From NCBI RefSeq assembly GCF_024505185.1, contig NZ_JANIBJ010000002.1, forward strand, positions 124,001-188,000: a stretch of DNA of 64,000 nucleotides. Direction: 5' to 3'. Below are positions 15,843 through 26,900 of the stretch, one piece after another (the stretch's first letter is position 1; the number at the start of each line of letters is the position of its first letter). The notes below the pieces were generated by a model that saw only the letters and a program-made list of their open reading frames with translations, searched no databases and was not told where the DNA came from. The position numbers and the translations under genes were made by a program. This stretch comes from Methylomonas subterranea (lineage in GTDB: Bacteria > Pseudomonadota > Gammaproteobacteria > Methylococcales > Methylomonadaceae).

Positions 15843-16985
15843 ATGTTCCGACTCAGTCAATACATGCGCGAGGTCTTGCACCCCACGCCCTTGTCCCAGC
15901 CGCGTAAACCCGCCGGCCCGGTGGTGATCTGGAATCTGATTCGCCGTTGCAACCTGACTTGCAAACACTGTTATACCACCTCGGCCGATATCGATTTCCC
16001 CGGCGAACTGACCACGCCGGAAATTTTCACGGTGATGGACGACCTGAAAGCCTTCAAGGTACCGGTGCTGATTTTGTCCGGCGGCGAACCCTTGCTGCAT
16101 CCGGATATTTTTACCATTTCCCGGCGGGCCCGCGATATGGGCTTTTACGTAGCCTTGTCCAGCAACGGCACCTTGATAGACGAAAACAACATAGAACGAA
16201 TCGCCGCCATCGATTACCAATATATCGGCGTCAGTCTGGACGGCATAGGCCGGACTCACGACACTTTTCGGCGGAAACAAGGCTCGTTTGACGCCTCGCT
16301 GGCCGGCATAAGATTGTGCCGCGCACACGGCATCAAGGCCGGCGTGCGTTTTACCCTGACCCAGGACAACGCCCACGACTTCGATGCGTTGCTGCAATTG
16401 ATGGACGACGAGGACATCGACAAATTTTATTTGTCGCACCTGAATTACGGCGGCCGCGGCAACAAAAACCGCAAGGACGATGCCGCGTTTCAATTGACCC
16501 GCAAAGTCATGGATGCCTTGTTTGAAAAATCCTTGACCTGGGAACAACAGGGCCTGCAGCGGGAAGTGGTGACCGGCAACAACGACGCCGACGCGGTGTA
16601 TTTTTTGCATTGGGTCAAGCGCCGATTTCCGGAGCGCGCCGAGCATATGCAGGCCAAACTGCAACAATGGGGCGGCAATGCCTCCGGGGTCAATGTCGCC
16701 AACATCGACAATCTCGGAAATGTGCACCCAGATACATTTTGGTGGCATTATGGCCTGGGCAACGTGCGGCAAAGACCGTTTTCCGAAATATGGCAAGATG
16801 TGTCCGACCCGCTGATGGCCGGCTTGAAAGCATCGCCCCGGTTATTGAAAGGCCGCTGCGCCGATTGCCATCATCTAAGCATCTGCAACGGCAACACCCG
16901 GGTAAGAGCCCAGCAACTCACGGGCGATTTCTGGGCCGAGGACCCGGGTTGTTATCTGGAGGATGAGGAAATAGGGCTGAAATGA
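15843..16985 (+). CDS. nirJ: NirJ, radical SAM enzyme of heme d1 biosynthesis
   Basis: A 380-residue radical SAM protein. Cys36, Cys40 and Cys43 (CNLTCKHC) bind the SAM [4Fe-4S] cluster, and LSGGEPLLHPDIF is the SAM-binding GGE motif. A C-terminal SPASM-like region carries CADCHHLSIC and a later Cys near the end, for an auxiliary cluster. NirJ removes propionate side chains from didecarboxysiroheme on the route to heme d1. It ends the operon. nirE (uroporphyrinogen methyltransferase) is not in the window, so siroheme must come from elsewhere. Confidence 0.94.
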   Translation: MFRLSQYMREVLHPTPLSQPRKPAGPVVIWNLIRRCNLTCKHCYTTSADIDFPGELTTPEIFTVMDDLKAFKVPVLILSGGEPLLHPDIFTISRRARDMGFYVALSSNGTLIDENNIERIAAIDYQYIGVSLDGIGRTHDTFRRKQGSFDASLAGIRLCRAHGIKAGVRFTLTQDNAHDFDALLQLMDDEDIDKFYLSHLNYGGRGNKNRKDDAAFQLTRKVMDALFEKSLTWEQQGLQREVVTGNNDADAVYFLHWVKRRFPERAEHMQAKLQQWGGNASGVNVANIDNLGNVHPDTFWWHYGLGNVRQRPFSEIWQDVSDPLMAGLKASPRLLKGRCADCHHLSICNGNTRVRAQQLTGDFWAEDPGCYLEDEEIGLK

Positions 16986-16991
16986 TCGGGG

Positions 16992-19517
16992 TTAGGTAAC
17001 GTTCGATGTCCACCTGGAGGCACTACACGCAGTATGTGTTTTCCACATATCCCATAAAGCGCTATCAAAATTCCGCGCAAAAGCAAGGCTGTCGAATAAC
17101 GGTGAAGCCAAGACCCTGCTGCGTAGGTCTTTTCGTAGCTCGCTCAAATAAGTTGGATTTGCCGCGAATAAGGCGGCTTTTTGGATGTAAGTGGGTTTAT
17201 CGCCTGCAATCCATTGCCCCAAGCCCGCATTAATGTTGATACTTTCGTTTGCCCGCGCCAGGATACCGTCGCCTCGTAGCGTCAAGACAGGGACACCCAT
17301 CCACAAGGCCTCGATGCTGGTGGTGACGCCTGGATAGGGAAAAGTATCCAGCGCAATGTCGATGCGGTTGTAGGTTGCCAGATGCCTATCTGGAGCGGTA
17401 AGAGTTTTGGAGAGCAACAATCGATCGGCCGCAATCCCATGACTGGCGTAACGCCCCAGGATTCTTTCGGCGATAGCGGCTTCGTTTAGCTGGCTGGCTT
17501 TAAGAAACAAGCGCGATTTTGGTACGGCGAGCAATATTTTCGACCATATTTGAATAACCTCATCGGTCATCTTGCTGAGATTATTGAAACTGCCGAAGGT
17601 GATGAAGCCTTTTTCCAGCGACGGCGGCCGTTCGACAGCAACATCATCGACGGTTGGGGTGAAACAGATACAACTGTCGGGTAGGCGCCATATATGTTCA
17701 GTGAAAAACTGTTCATCGGCTGCTTCAATGGAATAGGGGTCGCTAAGAATATAGTCGATGGTGCCAAGGCCTGTCGACGCCAGATAGCCTAACCAGCTTA
17801 CTTGAATGGGGGCCGCTTTCCACGCAAAAAGCGGAAGGCGATTGTGAGAGCTGTGGCCGGCAAGGTCGATCAGTATGTGTATGCCGTCGGCTCGTATCAG
17901 CTCCGCCGCCGCTTTGTCGCCGAGATGACAAATAGTCTTCCAATCCGCAAAAAAGGGCCGGATACCTGCCGAAAAATCGTCGACGCCCGGTTGGGTGGCA
18001 TACGCAATCAGATCGAGATGGGTATTGCAGACTTCACGTAGCAGGCTGTGTAAAAAATGTCCGACGGGGTGGTTTCTAAAATCGCCGGATACCAGTCCGA
18101 CCCGAAGGCGTTGGGGGTGTTGTTCGCAGAGCCAACTATCGAAAGCTTGGTCGATTTGGCTTGCCACCAATCGACCGAATTTTACCGCTTCGTCGACGTA
18201 GGGCGAACTTGGCAGGCTTGCGCTGTAATTCAAATGAAATAACAAACCGCTTTGGTCCGCGATGGAAGCGGGATTGATTTGTAAGCTGGTTTGCCAACAA
18301 CGCCCGGCTTCCTCAATTCTTCCCTGAGACTGCAAATTGATGCCCAAGTTGGTGTGGGCGGACGCAAAGTTTGGGTCGAGCGTAATCGCTTTGCGGTAAT
18401 AGCTTTCGGCTTGCGCCAACTTCCGCTGTAATTGCAGCATCGTCCCCAGATTGTTGTAATACTTCGGGTTGGACGGGCCGCTGACGATGGCTTGTTCAAA
18501 GCAAATTTCCGCATCGGCGAGATTTCCTTGTTCGAACAGGATGGCGCCCCGAGTATCGTAGGCATCGGCGTAATTCGAGTTTAGCGCCAATGCCCGCAGA
18601 TTGGCGAACTTTGCTTCCTCAAGACGCCCTTGAGTTTTCAAGGCGATGCTGATATAGTGATGAGCTTCCGGGATATCCGGCTGTTGTGCGATTGCGTCTC
18701 GCAAATAGGTTTCGGCTTCGGCGCTTTGGTTCCGGGCTAGTAGGGTTAGGGCCAGATTGACCAGTATATCGATGGCCGTGGGCTTTCGCGAAACGATGAT
18801 TTTAAAACACTGTTCCGCCTGGGTGAATTGTCCGAGATTGTGCCAGATGACCCCAAGATTTCCCAGATATGTGTCGTTATCGGCATCGAGCCGTATGGCT
18901 GTTTGATAGTGAAAAATGGCTTCTTGCAAGTGGCCGGCACGGTGTAATGCCGATGCATAGTGGCCGTGGACTTCCGCGTCATCCGGTAGCCGCTCGCTTG
19001 CCGTTTTCAAGGCAGGCAGAGCTTCGGTCAATCGTTGTTGCTGTTGCAAACTTATGCCCAGCCATTTCCATGCATAGCCATCGTCGGGGGTTGCGGTCAG
19101 CAAATGCCGGGCGATTTGTTCGCATTCGCCGTAGGCTTGCCGCTGATAGCAATCCTGCAACGATTGCATTTGATCCGCGACAGAAGGACCGGTTTCGTTA
19201 GACCCAGCAACGTTGCGCGCTTGCAGCGAAACCTGTTGTGCGAATTCGTGGAAGCCGCACTGGCGCAAACCGTCGATATAGCTTCGCCAGTATTTTGGAT
19301 TTGAGGGTTGCAGGGCAATCGCCTGTTTGAGATGTGCCAGCCCGATGGCATGCTGGTTGACCTGCAGTGCCAGCAAACCCATGTTGTGCTGGACATCGGC
19401 ATGTTCCGGGTGGCATTGCAGAATTTCCAGATATACAGTTTGGGCCCCCACCAAGTCTCCGGACAAGTGCGAGGCTATGGCGATACCCAATTTTTGTTGC
19501 AAGGTCTCGTCATTCAT
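16992..19517 (-). CDS. TPR-SPINDLY/OGT-type O-linked N-acetylglucosamine transferase family protein
   Basis: An 841-residue, apparently cytoplasmic protein. Residues ~1-440 are TPR repeats (AHYNLG-type helices such as PKYYNNLGTMLQLQRKLAQAESYYRKAI). Residues ~470-835 match the GT41/SPINDLY catalytic region: GLVSGDFRNHPVGHFLHSLL, ILIDLAGHSSHNRL, APIQVSWLGYLASTGL, FITFGSFNNLSK and the UDP-binding-type segment DTFPYPGVTTSIEALWMGVP. Such enzymes transfer GlcNAc or another sugar to Ser/Thr of proteins. It starts 22 bp after a second SPINDLY-type gene and lies downstream of a giant Ser/Thr-rich secreted protein, its possible substrate (inference). It converges on nirJ. Confidence 0.9.
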   Translation of the reverse strand: MNDETLQQKLGIAIASHLSGDLVGAQTVYLEILQCHPEHADVQHNMGLLALQVNQHAIGLAHLKQAIALQPSNPKYWRSYIDGLRQCGFHEFAQQVSLQARNVAGSNETGPSVADQMQSLQDCYQRQAYGECEQIARHLLTATPDDGYAWKWLGISLQQQQRLTEALPALKTASERLPDDAEVHGHYASALHRAGHLQEAIFHYQTAIRLDADNDTYLGNLGVIWHNLGQFTQAEQCFKIIVSRKPTAIDILVNLALTLLARNQSAEAETYLRDAIAQQPDIPEAHHYISIALKTQGRLEEAKFANLRALALNSNYADAYDTRGAILFEQGNLADAEICFEQAIVSGPSNPKYYNNLGTMLQLQRKLAQAESYYRKAITLDPNFASAHTNLGINLQSQGRIEEAGRCWQTSLQINPASIADQSGLLFHLNYSASLPSSPYVDEAVKFGRLVASQIDQAFDSWLCEQHPQRLRVGLVSGDFRNHPVGHFLHSLLREVCNTHLDLIAYATQPGVDDFSAGIRPFFADWKTICHLGDKAAAELIRADGIHILIDLAGHSSHNRLPLFAWKAAPIQVSWLGYLASTGLGTIDYILSDPYSIEAADEQFFTEHIWRLPDSCICFTPTVDDVAVERPPSLEKGFITFGSFNNLSKMTDEVIQIWSKILLAVPKSRLFLKASQLNEAAIAERILGRYASHGIAADRLLLSKTLTAPDRHLATYNRIDIALDTFPYPGVTTSIEALWMGVPVLTLRGDGILARANESININAGLGQWIAGDKPTYIQKAALFAANPTYLSELRKDLRSRVLASPLFDSLAFARNFDSALWDMWKTHTACSASRWTSNVT

Positions 19518-19538
19518 GGCGACAAAAAATTGCGGCGT

Positions 19539-22500
19539 TCAGGATTTCGCTACCCTATTTTGCTCAAGCATGCCGGAAAACGCCTGTTCAAGATTCTTGC
19601 AGAACAGATCGGTTTTGAACAAAGGGTATGTTGCCTGGTTTGCCAGCAGTCGGCCCTTGATTTCCGCCAGTCGATCTCGATCCGTTGCCAGACTCAATGC
19701 CAGTGCTTCGTATTCTTCAAGCGAATGGGCAACGAGTTCCGGCATGCCGATGGCCTGCAACAAGCTGGCGGCGACCCGGCCCGAAAAGGTATTACCGAGA
19801 TAAGTCACCACCGGCAAACCCACCCGCAAACAATCGCTGGCTGTGGTATGGGCATTGTAGGGGCTGGTATCCAGAAACATGTCCGCCAGACGATAACGGG
19901 CCAGATGATCCTCCACCAACGGCACGCGGGTGGCAAAAATCAGGCGCGCGGGGTCGATGCCGCGCTGTGCGGCTTCCCGGCGCAAGTTGTGCTGGGCCGG
20001 CTCATTCAGTTTCATCAGCCACAACACGCTGCCCGGTACTTTGTTCAGCAAACGCATCCAGACATCGAACATCGGCGGATTGATTTTATAATCGTGATTG
20101 AAGGAACAAAATACCACGCCGCTTTCCGGTAGACCCATCTCCGCCTTGGTTGGCGTGCGTTCGGATATTTTGAGGTTGCAGTCGGTCGGCAGATAGGCGT
20201 CGGGCAGATAGGCGACTTTTTCGCTGTAAAACGCCTGATGTTCCTCGGGGATCACCACCCGGTCGGCCAGGATGTAATCCATGTAACTTACCCCTAGGGA
20301 GCCGGGGTATCCCAGGAAATTGACCTGAATTGGCGCGGGCCGGTACGCGAGAACATCGGTGCGGGAGTCCGCGGTGTAACCGGCCAGGTCGACCAGAATA
20401 TCCACCTCAAGACTGCGAATGAGCTCCGCGATATCCCAAGACTTGCGTGTTCTGACATCGATAAACTGGTCGAAGGCATTTTTAAAGCGCGATCTCAGCG
20501 AGCTGTTGTCGTCTATGCCCAGCGATATGCCTATGGTTTCGAATTTCGACTTGTCGTGATGCTCGATGATGCCGGCCATCAAATGACCGACCGGATGCTC
20601 GCGAAAATCCGGAGAAATGTAGGCAAGCCTGATTTTGTCGTGTTTATAAACCTCGCCTTGCCAAAGTAGCTTTGTTTTCGCGGGAAATAAATGGTCGGCG
20701 AATATCGTGACGCATTTCAACAAATCCTCGGGGGAGTTCGATAGCGACATGAAGGGTAGCGTTTTGCAAACCCTTTGGCCGGCTTTGATGCCGGCTTCGA
20801 TAAGGGTCCTGCTTTCCTCGAATCTTTTCCAGTCGCAGCAATGCTGCTCGGCATGGAACAATAAACCTCGACCATAATCGAAATCGGGATTGGCGGCCAA
20901 TAAACGCTCGAAAATCGGAATCGCGTCTTCGTAGCGGTTCATCTCGGTCAGAATGATGCCCTGTCCGGCGAGAGCCTTATCTGAAAGAGGATTGACTTGT
21001 ATGGCTTCGGCAAAGCTTTCCAGTGCTTTGATGTGCTGCTTGGTTTCATAATACAGATTACTGCGGTTGATCATGGCGCTTTCGTACGCGGGATCGATGC
21101 TAATGGCCCGTTGGTAGCTGGCCAGCGACTCATCGAACCGTCCCAATGCTTGCAATTCTACAGCCTCCACAAAATATGCCGGTGCATAGTTTTGGCCGGT
21201 GGCTATGGCTCGTTGTATCCATTGCAACGCCTCGCCGTGTGCTTCATTTTGCGAGGCGATGACCGCCATGGAATACAAAGCGGAGAAATTCCCCGGTTGC
21301 ATGGCCAGAATTTCCTGGAACAAACGGCTGGCTTCCAACATATTATTGGCGTTCTGAAACTCCAGGGCTTGCAGGGTTTTCTGGTGAATTGTCGCCGCAT
21401 CCGCGGCCGAAATTGGCGAGTTGCCGTCCATGGCGGTTGCGTCAATAAGGCCGAAATGTTCGGGTAGGGTTTTCAAATAGGCTTCGGCGAGTTGCATGTT
21501 TTCGCGTCGATCGATTTCCTTTAAAACCATTAAGCAAAAATCGGGGGAGTGAACCACGCTATCGAGAATGACGGCCAGTTTCCGTAACTGCGTGGTATCA
21601 AGATCATGTAGTTTCTGAAAGTCGCGGATATAAATTGCGTCCGACCAGATGGCTTGTTTTATGCCGGCGTATGGGTTGTCCTTCAGAATCAGAGGCTTGA
21701 AGCTGCGAGGTACGATTCCGGTAAAGCAGTGGAACATGAAGCCTTGCGAACGCAAAAATTGATCCACCTCCGCAAACAAGGGTTGGCCCTGATAAAGTTC
21801 GACGAATTCGACTTCGGTCCATATTGCCAATGCTTTGGAAAGCACCTGTTTGCCGCCCATGAATACGTCGAGTTCGCCACCTTGCACATCGATTTTTATC
21901 AGATCTACATTGCCTAAATCGTCGATATCGTCCAGGCGCACCGTTGTTACTGGATGTTCGGCAATGCATTGCACCACATCGCTTAGTTGAAAAAAAGCAT
22001 CCAATAACGGTTTGTTGGGCTTGTAAAGGGAGCCGGTCATAAACCAGTTGGTTTCGTAAAAAGTGGCATCGCCGCCCTTGCCGACAAAATACGGCAGATA
22101 ACGGTAGGCGGCGTTTTCGCCATACATGTCGCACAATTGTTTATGGGCATGCGGATCCGGCTCAAAGCCTACTACGCTGGCAACACCTGCCTGCATGAGC
22201 GGTGCGTAGGGTTCCGTGAGTTGTCCGTGAGAACTGGCGCCGATGTCGGCAATATTGATAGTCAGGGGTGCGCGGTCATTCTTTAGCAGATCGTCAATCA
22301 AATTGAATGCCGCGGTGCCGCCTAGCAAGTCTTTCCAAACGGCTTGATTGTTGGGGTTGTTCCGCATAATAAAATTTCCGATATTTTCCGGAACGTCTTT
22401 TTGCAGGCGCATGCAAGCCAAGGCAAATCGTCTGGCCATGCCAACCGATAAATTGGCGTTTTCCTTGATCAAATCCAGAATCGACAGCGGATCAGCCAGG

Positions 22501-23768
22501 AAATAAGACGAAAAGCTTCGTTTGGCTTCGTAAAACTCGACCAGCACGCATTGCAGCCAATGAGCAAGCGAGGTTTGGACCGGGCGCGATAGATCGGCGT
22601 CAAGCGGCGGCAAAAAATGCGCATTGAATTGGTTTAGAGCCTCGGTATTCAGTATAAGGGTGGCGGCGCTGGATATGGCCGCGGCCCTTAGCCCTAGTCT
22701 GTGCTGAACAAACAATAGCATCATCATCCAGGCTGCCTTGCCCGGTTCGGCCGCAAGGTCCATCGTTGCATATTGTTCGGCAATGGCCTTGGCCAAATAA
22801 AGCAAGCCGAGTTTTTCCGCCGGGCTATGATTGCCCCATTCAAAATCAGCGCAAATTTGCAGCAGATGCCGGTATTGCTCCGCTTGTGCCGCCGGGATGG
22901 CCGAGTCGGAACAGGACTTGAAGAAATCGGATTGCGCAAGTCTGTTCAGGCTGGACGGATCGATTGTCACCGACGCCATGGCCAAGGCAAATTGTTGGCG
23001 GGTTACCAATAACCCCCGGTTACGTAAAATGTCGGCGCGATCCTGTTTGCAGGCAAACAGATTTAATGCGTCGCTGTGTTGATTTTCGTCGAACTCTACC
23101 AGTACGTTGATTGCCGGAATGAGGCAATAAATCTCGAAGCCGTTTTGTTTGACGGCCTCTATTAAGCCGTAATTGATGCTGCTGCCGTGCTTTAACTCGA
23201 ACATCAGCAGAGGAGATTGTGCGGAGAAAAAACGCTGACCGCCTTTTAAGACATTGATTTCCTCGCCCTCGGCATCCATTTTCACGAAATCTATCGTTAC
23301 TCCGGGCGCATATTCGGCCAGCGAGTCATCCAGAGTGTTTAGCTGGATAATTTCCTTGTCACTGCCGCCAGCGCTCAGCGAGTTCAATTCACTGTTGGCG
23401 GAAATTGAGATTTCCGCTTGTCTGGCTACATCGGACAGTCCGCGTTTCAGTAACGTGACTTTTTCGGCGAAACGGTTGATATCGATGCTGCGTTCCAGCA
23501 TTTTTGCCGGGGCGCTGGTAGGCTCGAAGGCCCAAACACGGCCCTGAACCAGTTGTTTGGCAATCGTTAGGGTATAGACGCCATGGTTTGCACCTATATC
23601 CAGACAGTTCATGTCGGGCTGGATGTAAGTGCGGATGAAATCCATTTCATCTTCAAACCAATCTTCCTGTTCCAGCAAAACGTAGGATGTCATGAGATTC
23701 ACATCCGCTGCAACGCAAACCACGACATTGTTCTCAATCGTGAGCGGCCAAAATTCCTGTTTTTTCAT
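19539..23768 (-). CDS. Fused FkbM methyltransferase (x2) - TPR - SPINDLY/OGT glycosyltransferase
   Basis: A 1409-residue multidomain protein. I chose the ATG at 23768 because GAGGT lies just upstream; the frame is open 13 codons further. Module 1 (~50-230) is an FkbM methyltransferase: DIGANHGVYTLTIA (57-70), WAFEPTS, and DFVKMDAEGEEINVLKGG. A helical linker follows. Module 2 (~505-715) is a second FkbM domain: NIADIGASSHGQL, GFEPDPHAH, DLIKIDVQGGELDVFMGG. TPRs occupy ~800-960, and a GT41 catalytic domain ~1040-1400 contains LAYISPDFREHPVGHLMAG, DILVDLAGYTADSRTDV, APIQVNFLGYPGSLG and DTSPYNAHTTASDCLR. One polypeptide could therefore add sugars and methylate them. It is followed after 22 bp by a second OGT gene. 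Confidence 0.9.
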   Translation of the reverse strand: MKKQEFWPLTIENNVVVCVAADVNLMTSYVLLEQEDWFEDEMDFIRTYIQPDMNCLDIGANHGVYTLTIAKQLVQGRVWAFEPTSAPAKMLERSIDINRFAEKVTLLKRGLSDVARQAEISISANSELNSLSAGGSDKEIIQLNTLDDSLAEYAPGVTIDFVKMDAEGEEINVLKGGQRFFSAQSPLLMFELKHGSSINYGLIEAVKQNGFEIYCLIPAINVLVEFDENQHSDALNLFACKQDRADILRNRGLLVTRQQFALAMASVTIDPSSLNRLAQSDFFKSCSDSAIPAAQAEQYRHLLQICADFEWGNHSPAEKLGLLYLAKAIAEQYATMDLAAEPGKAAWMMMLLFVQHRLGLRAAAISSAATLILNTEALNQFNAHFLPPLDADLSRPVQTSLAHWLQCVLVEFYEAKRSFSSYFLADPLSILDLIKENANLSVGMARRFALACMRLQKDVPENIGNFIMRNNPNNQAVWKDLLGGTAAFNLIDDLLKNDRAPLTINIADIGASSHGQLTEPYAPLMQAGVASVVGFEPDPHAHKQLCDMYGENAAYRYLPYFVGKGGDATFYETNWFMTGSLYKPNKPLLDAFFQLSDVVQCIAEHPVTTVRLDDIDDLGNVDLIKIDVQGGELDVFMGGKQVLSKALAIWTEVEFVELYQGQPLFAEVDQFLRSQGFMFHCFTGIVPRSFKPLILKDNPYAGIKQAIWSDAIYIRDFQKLHDLDTTQLRKLAVILDSVVHSPDFCLMVLKEIDRRENMQLAEAYLKTLPEHFGLIDATAMDGNSPISAADAATIHQKTLQALEFQNANNMLEASRLFQEILAMQPGNFSALYSMAVIASQNEAHGEALQWIQRAIATGQNYAPAYFVEAVELQALGRFDESLASYQRAISIDPAYESAMINRSNLYYETKQHIKALESFAEAIQVNPLSDKALAGQGIILTEMNRYEDAIPIFERLLAANPDFDYGRGLLFHAEQHCCDWKRFEESRTLIEAGIKAGQRVCKTLPFMSLSNSPEDLLKCVTIFADHLFPAKTKLLWQGEVYKHDKIRLAYISPDFREHPVGHLMAGIIEHHDKSKFETIGISLGIDDNSSLRSRFKNAFDQFIDVRTRKSWDIAELIRSLEVDILVDLAGYTADSRTDVLAYRPAPIQVNFLGYPGSLGVSYMDYILADRVVIPEEHQAFYSEKVAYLPDAYLPTDCNLKISERTPTKAEMGLPESGVVFCSFNHDYKINPPMFDVWMRLLNKVPGSVLWLMKLNEPAQHNLRREAAQRGIDPARLIFATRVPLVEDHLARYRLADMFLDTSPYNAHTTASDCLRVGLPVVTYLGNTFSGRVAASLLQAIGMPELVAHSLEEYEALALSLATDRDRLAEIKGRLLANQATYPLFKTDLFCKNLEQAFSGMLEQNRVAKS

Positions 23769-23863
23769 TGCTGACCTCAATTTTTTAATCTGGCTGATCC
23801 GACGCAACCCGGAAATTACTTAGTCTATCAAGACGGTGACGACGCCAAATAATCCGGTGTCCC

Positions 23864-23900
23864 GAAAAAAAACCGCCCTCGAGTAACCCCGAGGGCGGTT
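23864..23900 (-). terminator. Rho-independent terminator of the octapeptide-repeat protein gene
   Basis: Read on the minus strand: an 11-bp GC-rich stem (AACCGCCCTCG with its complement; arms 23890-23900 and 23871-23881), an 8-nt loop, then a run of T (23865-23870 plus two stem T). It lies about 30 bp after the stop of the giant gene and separates it from the FkbM/OGT operon, so the substrate-type gene can be expressed at a different level. Confidence 0.92.
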
Positions 23901-23931
23901 CGTTGACTGGCTGCAATTATAGACCAACCGA

Positions 23932-26900
23932 TCAGGTTATAGTGACGCCGGCCGCCGTGTTGAGGCCGTCGGCTGTTACACCCGTCAGTTTGATCAACAG
24001 ATCGCCGCCGGTGTTTTCCTGGAACACATAGGTGTCGCCAAGGAATACAAAGGTGCTGGCCGCGCCGTTCGTTGTCGTCAACAGTCGGGCGACTTCCACC
24101 CATTCGCTTATGGAGTCGACCAAGCCGGCATCCGCTCCGCCCAGCGTGATTAATCCGCCCGTACTGTCCGCGGTAACCACTTGGCTGCCGTCAAAGCCGG
24201 TAAGCGCAAGAGCAACATCAGTGCCGGTGTCGTCGCCGATGATGGTAGGAGCGCCTACCAGGTCGAGAGTGTCGGGATCCGTGCCACCCGCCAGCGTGAA
24301 ATCGCTGATGGTGTCGAACTCGTATACGGTACCGCCCAGATTGCCGGAATCGCCGGCGACAAACACGAAGGTGTCCGCGCCATCGCCACCGCTCATGGTA
24401 TCTGCTCCCGCGCCACCGGTGATGGTGTCCGCCAAATCGGTGCCGGTGATGGTGTTGGCCGTGGCGTCTCCGTTGATCGCGATGATATCCGTACCGGTGT
24501 CGAAGGCGTTGCCACCCGCGACCGCCGTAAATCTTAGGCCGGATAAATCAACCGCCGTGCCGCCGACCACATTGACTTGCAAGGTGGCCGCGCCGGCTGC
24601 CGTGGCATTGACAAACAGTGTCTGACCGGTCAGTTGGGCGCCGGTAAAGGTCGCGGTTTCACCCGAGGTAATCGCCAATTGCTCGATATTGGTGATGCCG
24701 GCTCCCGCCCCGGTAAAATCGGTGCTGGTCACTACTTTGATAATGTCGAAATCCGCGCCGCCGTCGATGGTCTCGCCAAAACTGACATCGCCGGTATTGA
24801 ACAGGAAGGTATCGTTTCCGGCACCGCCGAATAGTTGGTCTATACCAGCCCCACCGCTGATGGTCTGCGCACCGGCGCCGCCGATGATCACATCCGCCCC
24901 CGCGGTACCATTCACCGTAGAGGATGTTTTTATGCCGACAGTGTCAACGGTGCTGTAACCGAGATTGCTGAGGCGGGTAATCTGACCGGCTGTCAAATGC
25001 TCGATTTGACTTGGCAGAATGGCCTCCAGTTGAGTCGTGGTTAGCTGGCTGAGTTGATCCGTCGTGATTGCGGCAAATTGCGTTGTGGTCAGGGCCTGGA
25101 TGTCTTCATTCTCCAATGCGCGCAACTCGGTAGCCGTCAATTTTTGCAATTGGTTGGTCGTCAACGCTTCCACCTGGGTACTGGTCAGTGCGACGATTTG
25201 CGCCGTCGTCAGTTTATCGATTACCGAGGTTGAAATGGCGGCCACTTGCGCGGTAGTCAGTTTTGCAACGTCTTCCGTTTCCAGCGAGGCGATCTGATCC
25301 GATGTCAATGCGGCGATTTGCGTGGTTAACAATTGACTGATCTGCGAGGTGGACAGGGAGGCGATTTGCCCTCCCGCACCGGCGGATAGCGCCGCCACTT
25401 GTCCGACGCTGAGCGAGGCGAGTTGGGCAGGCGTCAATGCCTGGATTTGCGAAGAGGTCAAGGCTTGCAACCCCCCGGTTGCCAGCAGTCCAGCCACGTT
25501 GACATAGGGGATGTCGGAGATTTCGATTTTTGCCACCTGTGCATTCGACAAGCCTGAAACCTGGGTTGAGCTCAGACTTGAAATTTGCAAGGTGTCAAAC
25601 GCCACTATTTGAGCCGTTGTCAATACATTGATCTGCTCAGTGGTCAGGGCGCCGATCTGGGTAATAGACAGAACTTGCAGATCCTCGGTTTCCAGGGCTT
25701 GAATTTGCCGGGTGGTTAATTGCGCGATTTGCGAAGCGGCCAAATTGGCAACCTGGGCTGTAGATAACGTGGCAATTTGGCCATCGGTACCCAAGGTTAA
25801 GGCCTGCAATTGTTCCGAGCTCAAAGCTCTGAGTTGGTCGGTGGACAATGCCGCTATCTGGCCGGCGGTGCCGGTTGTCAGGGCCTGTATGGCGTCGACG
25901 GTCAAGCCTTTGATGGCGGACGTGGTCACTTTTGCCAAATCCCCGGTTTCCAGTGCCAATATCTGGGTTGCACTCAGCGCGCCGATTTGAGTGGAGCTGA
26001 AGGCCTGTATCTGGTTGCTGGTCAAGTTGGTTACTTGTGTATTGGTGAGTGCCGCAATTTGTTCGGTAGTGAACTTAGACACCTGCTCGCTGGTCAGGGC
26101 CGCCAAATCGGCGATCTCCAAGGCCTGGATTTGGTTGGTAGTCAGTTTAACCAATTGAGCGGTGGTCAATGCGGCTGCCTGTTCGGTGGTCAAGGCGGCG
26201 ATTTGTCCGTTGGCGCCCAGCGTCAACGCTTGTATCTGCGTTGTGGTCAGTGCCTGGATTTGACTGGCGGTCAGAGCGGCAATTTGACCTGTGCCCGTGG
26301 TTGTCAGGGCTTGCAAGGCGTCGGTCGACAAGCTTTGAATGGCGGCCGTGGTAATGGCGCGCAAATCGTCGCTATCCAATGCCGTAATCTGACCCGGCGT
26401 CAGCGCGGCGACTTGGGCGGCACTCAGTTTGGCGGCTTGATCGGAAGTCAAGGCCGTTATCTGTCCGGCATTGAACGCGGCTACCTGGCTAGTGGTCAGG
26501 GATTGAATCTGCCCTATGGTTAATGCTTCCACGTCGGTGGTTTCCAAGGCCTGAATCTGCGTAGTGGTAAGTTGCGCGATTTGACCGTTTGTGCCGGTAG
26601 TCAAGGCCCGAATTTGTTCGGTGGTCAGTGCCGCGACTTGACCGTTGGTGCCTATGGTCAAGGCCTGTAATTGCGTACTGCTCAGCTGTTGCAGTTGTCT
26701 GGTGGTTAGAGCGGCAATCTGACCGTCGCTTGCGGTGGTCAGGGCTTGCAGCGCGGAAGTCGACAAGCCTTTGATGGCGTCCGTGGTTACTCTAAGCAAA
26801 TCTTCTGGCTCCAGGGCGACGATTTGAGCGGCGGATAGCGCGCCGATTTGTGTCGAGCTGAGGAAGCCGGCTTGCGTGCTTGTCAACTTTTGGATTTGGG

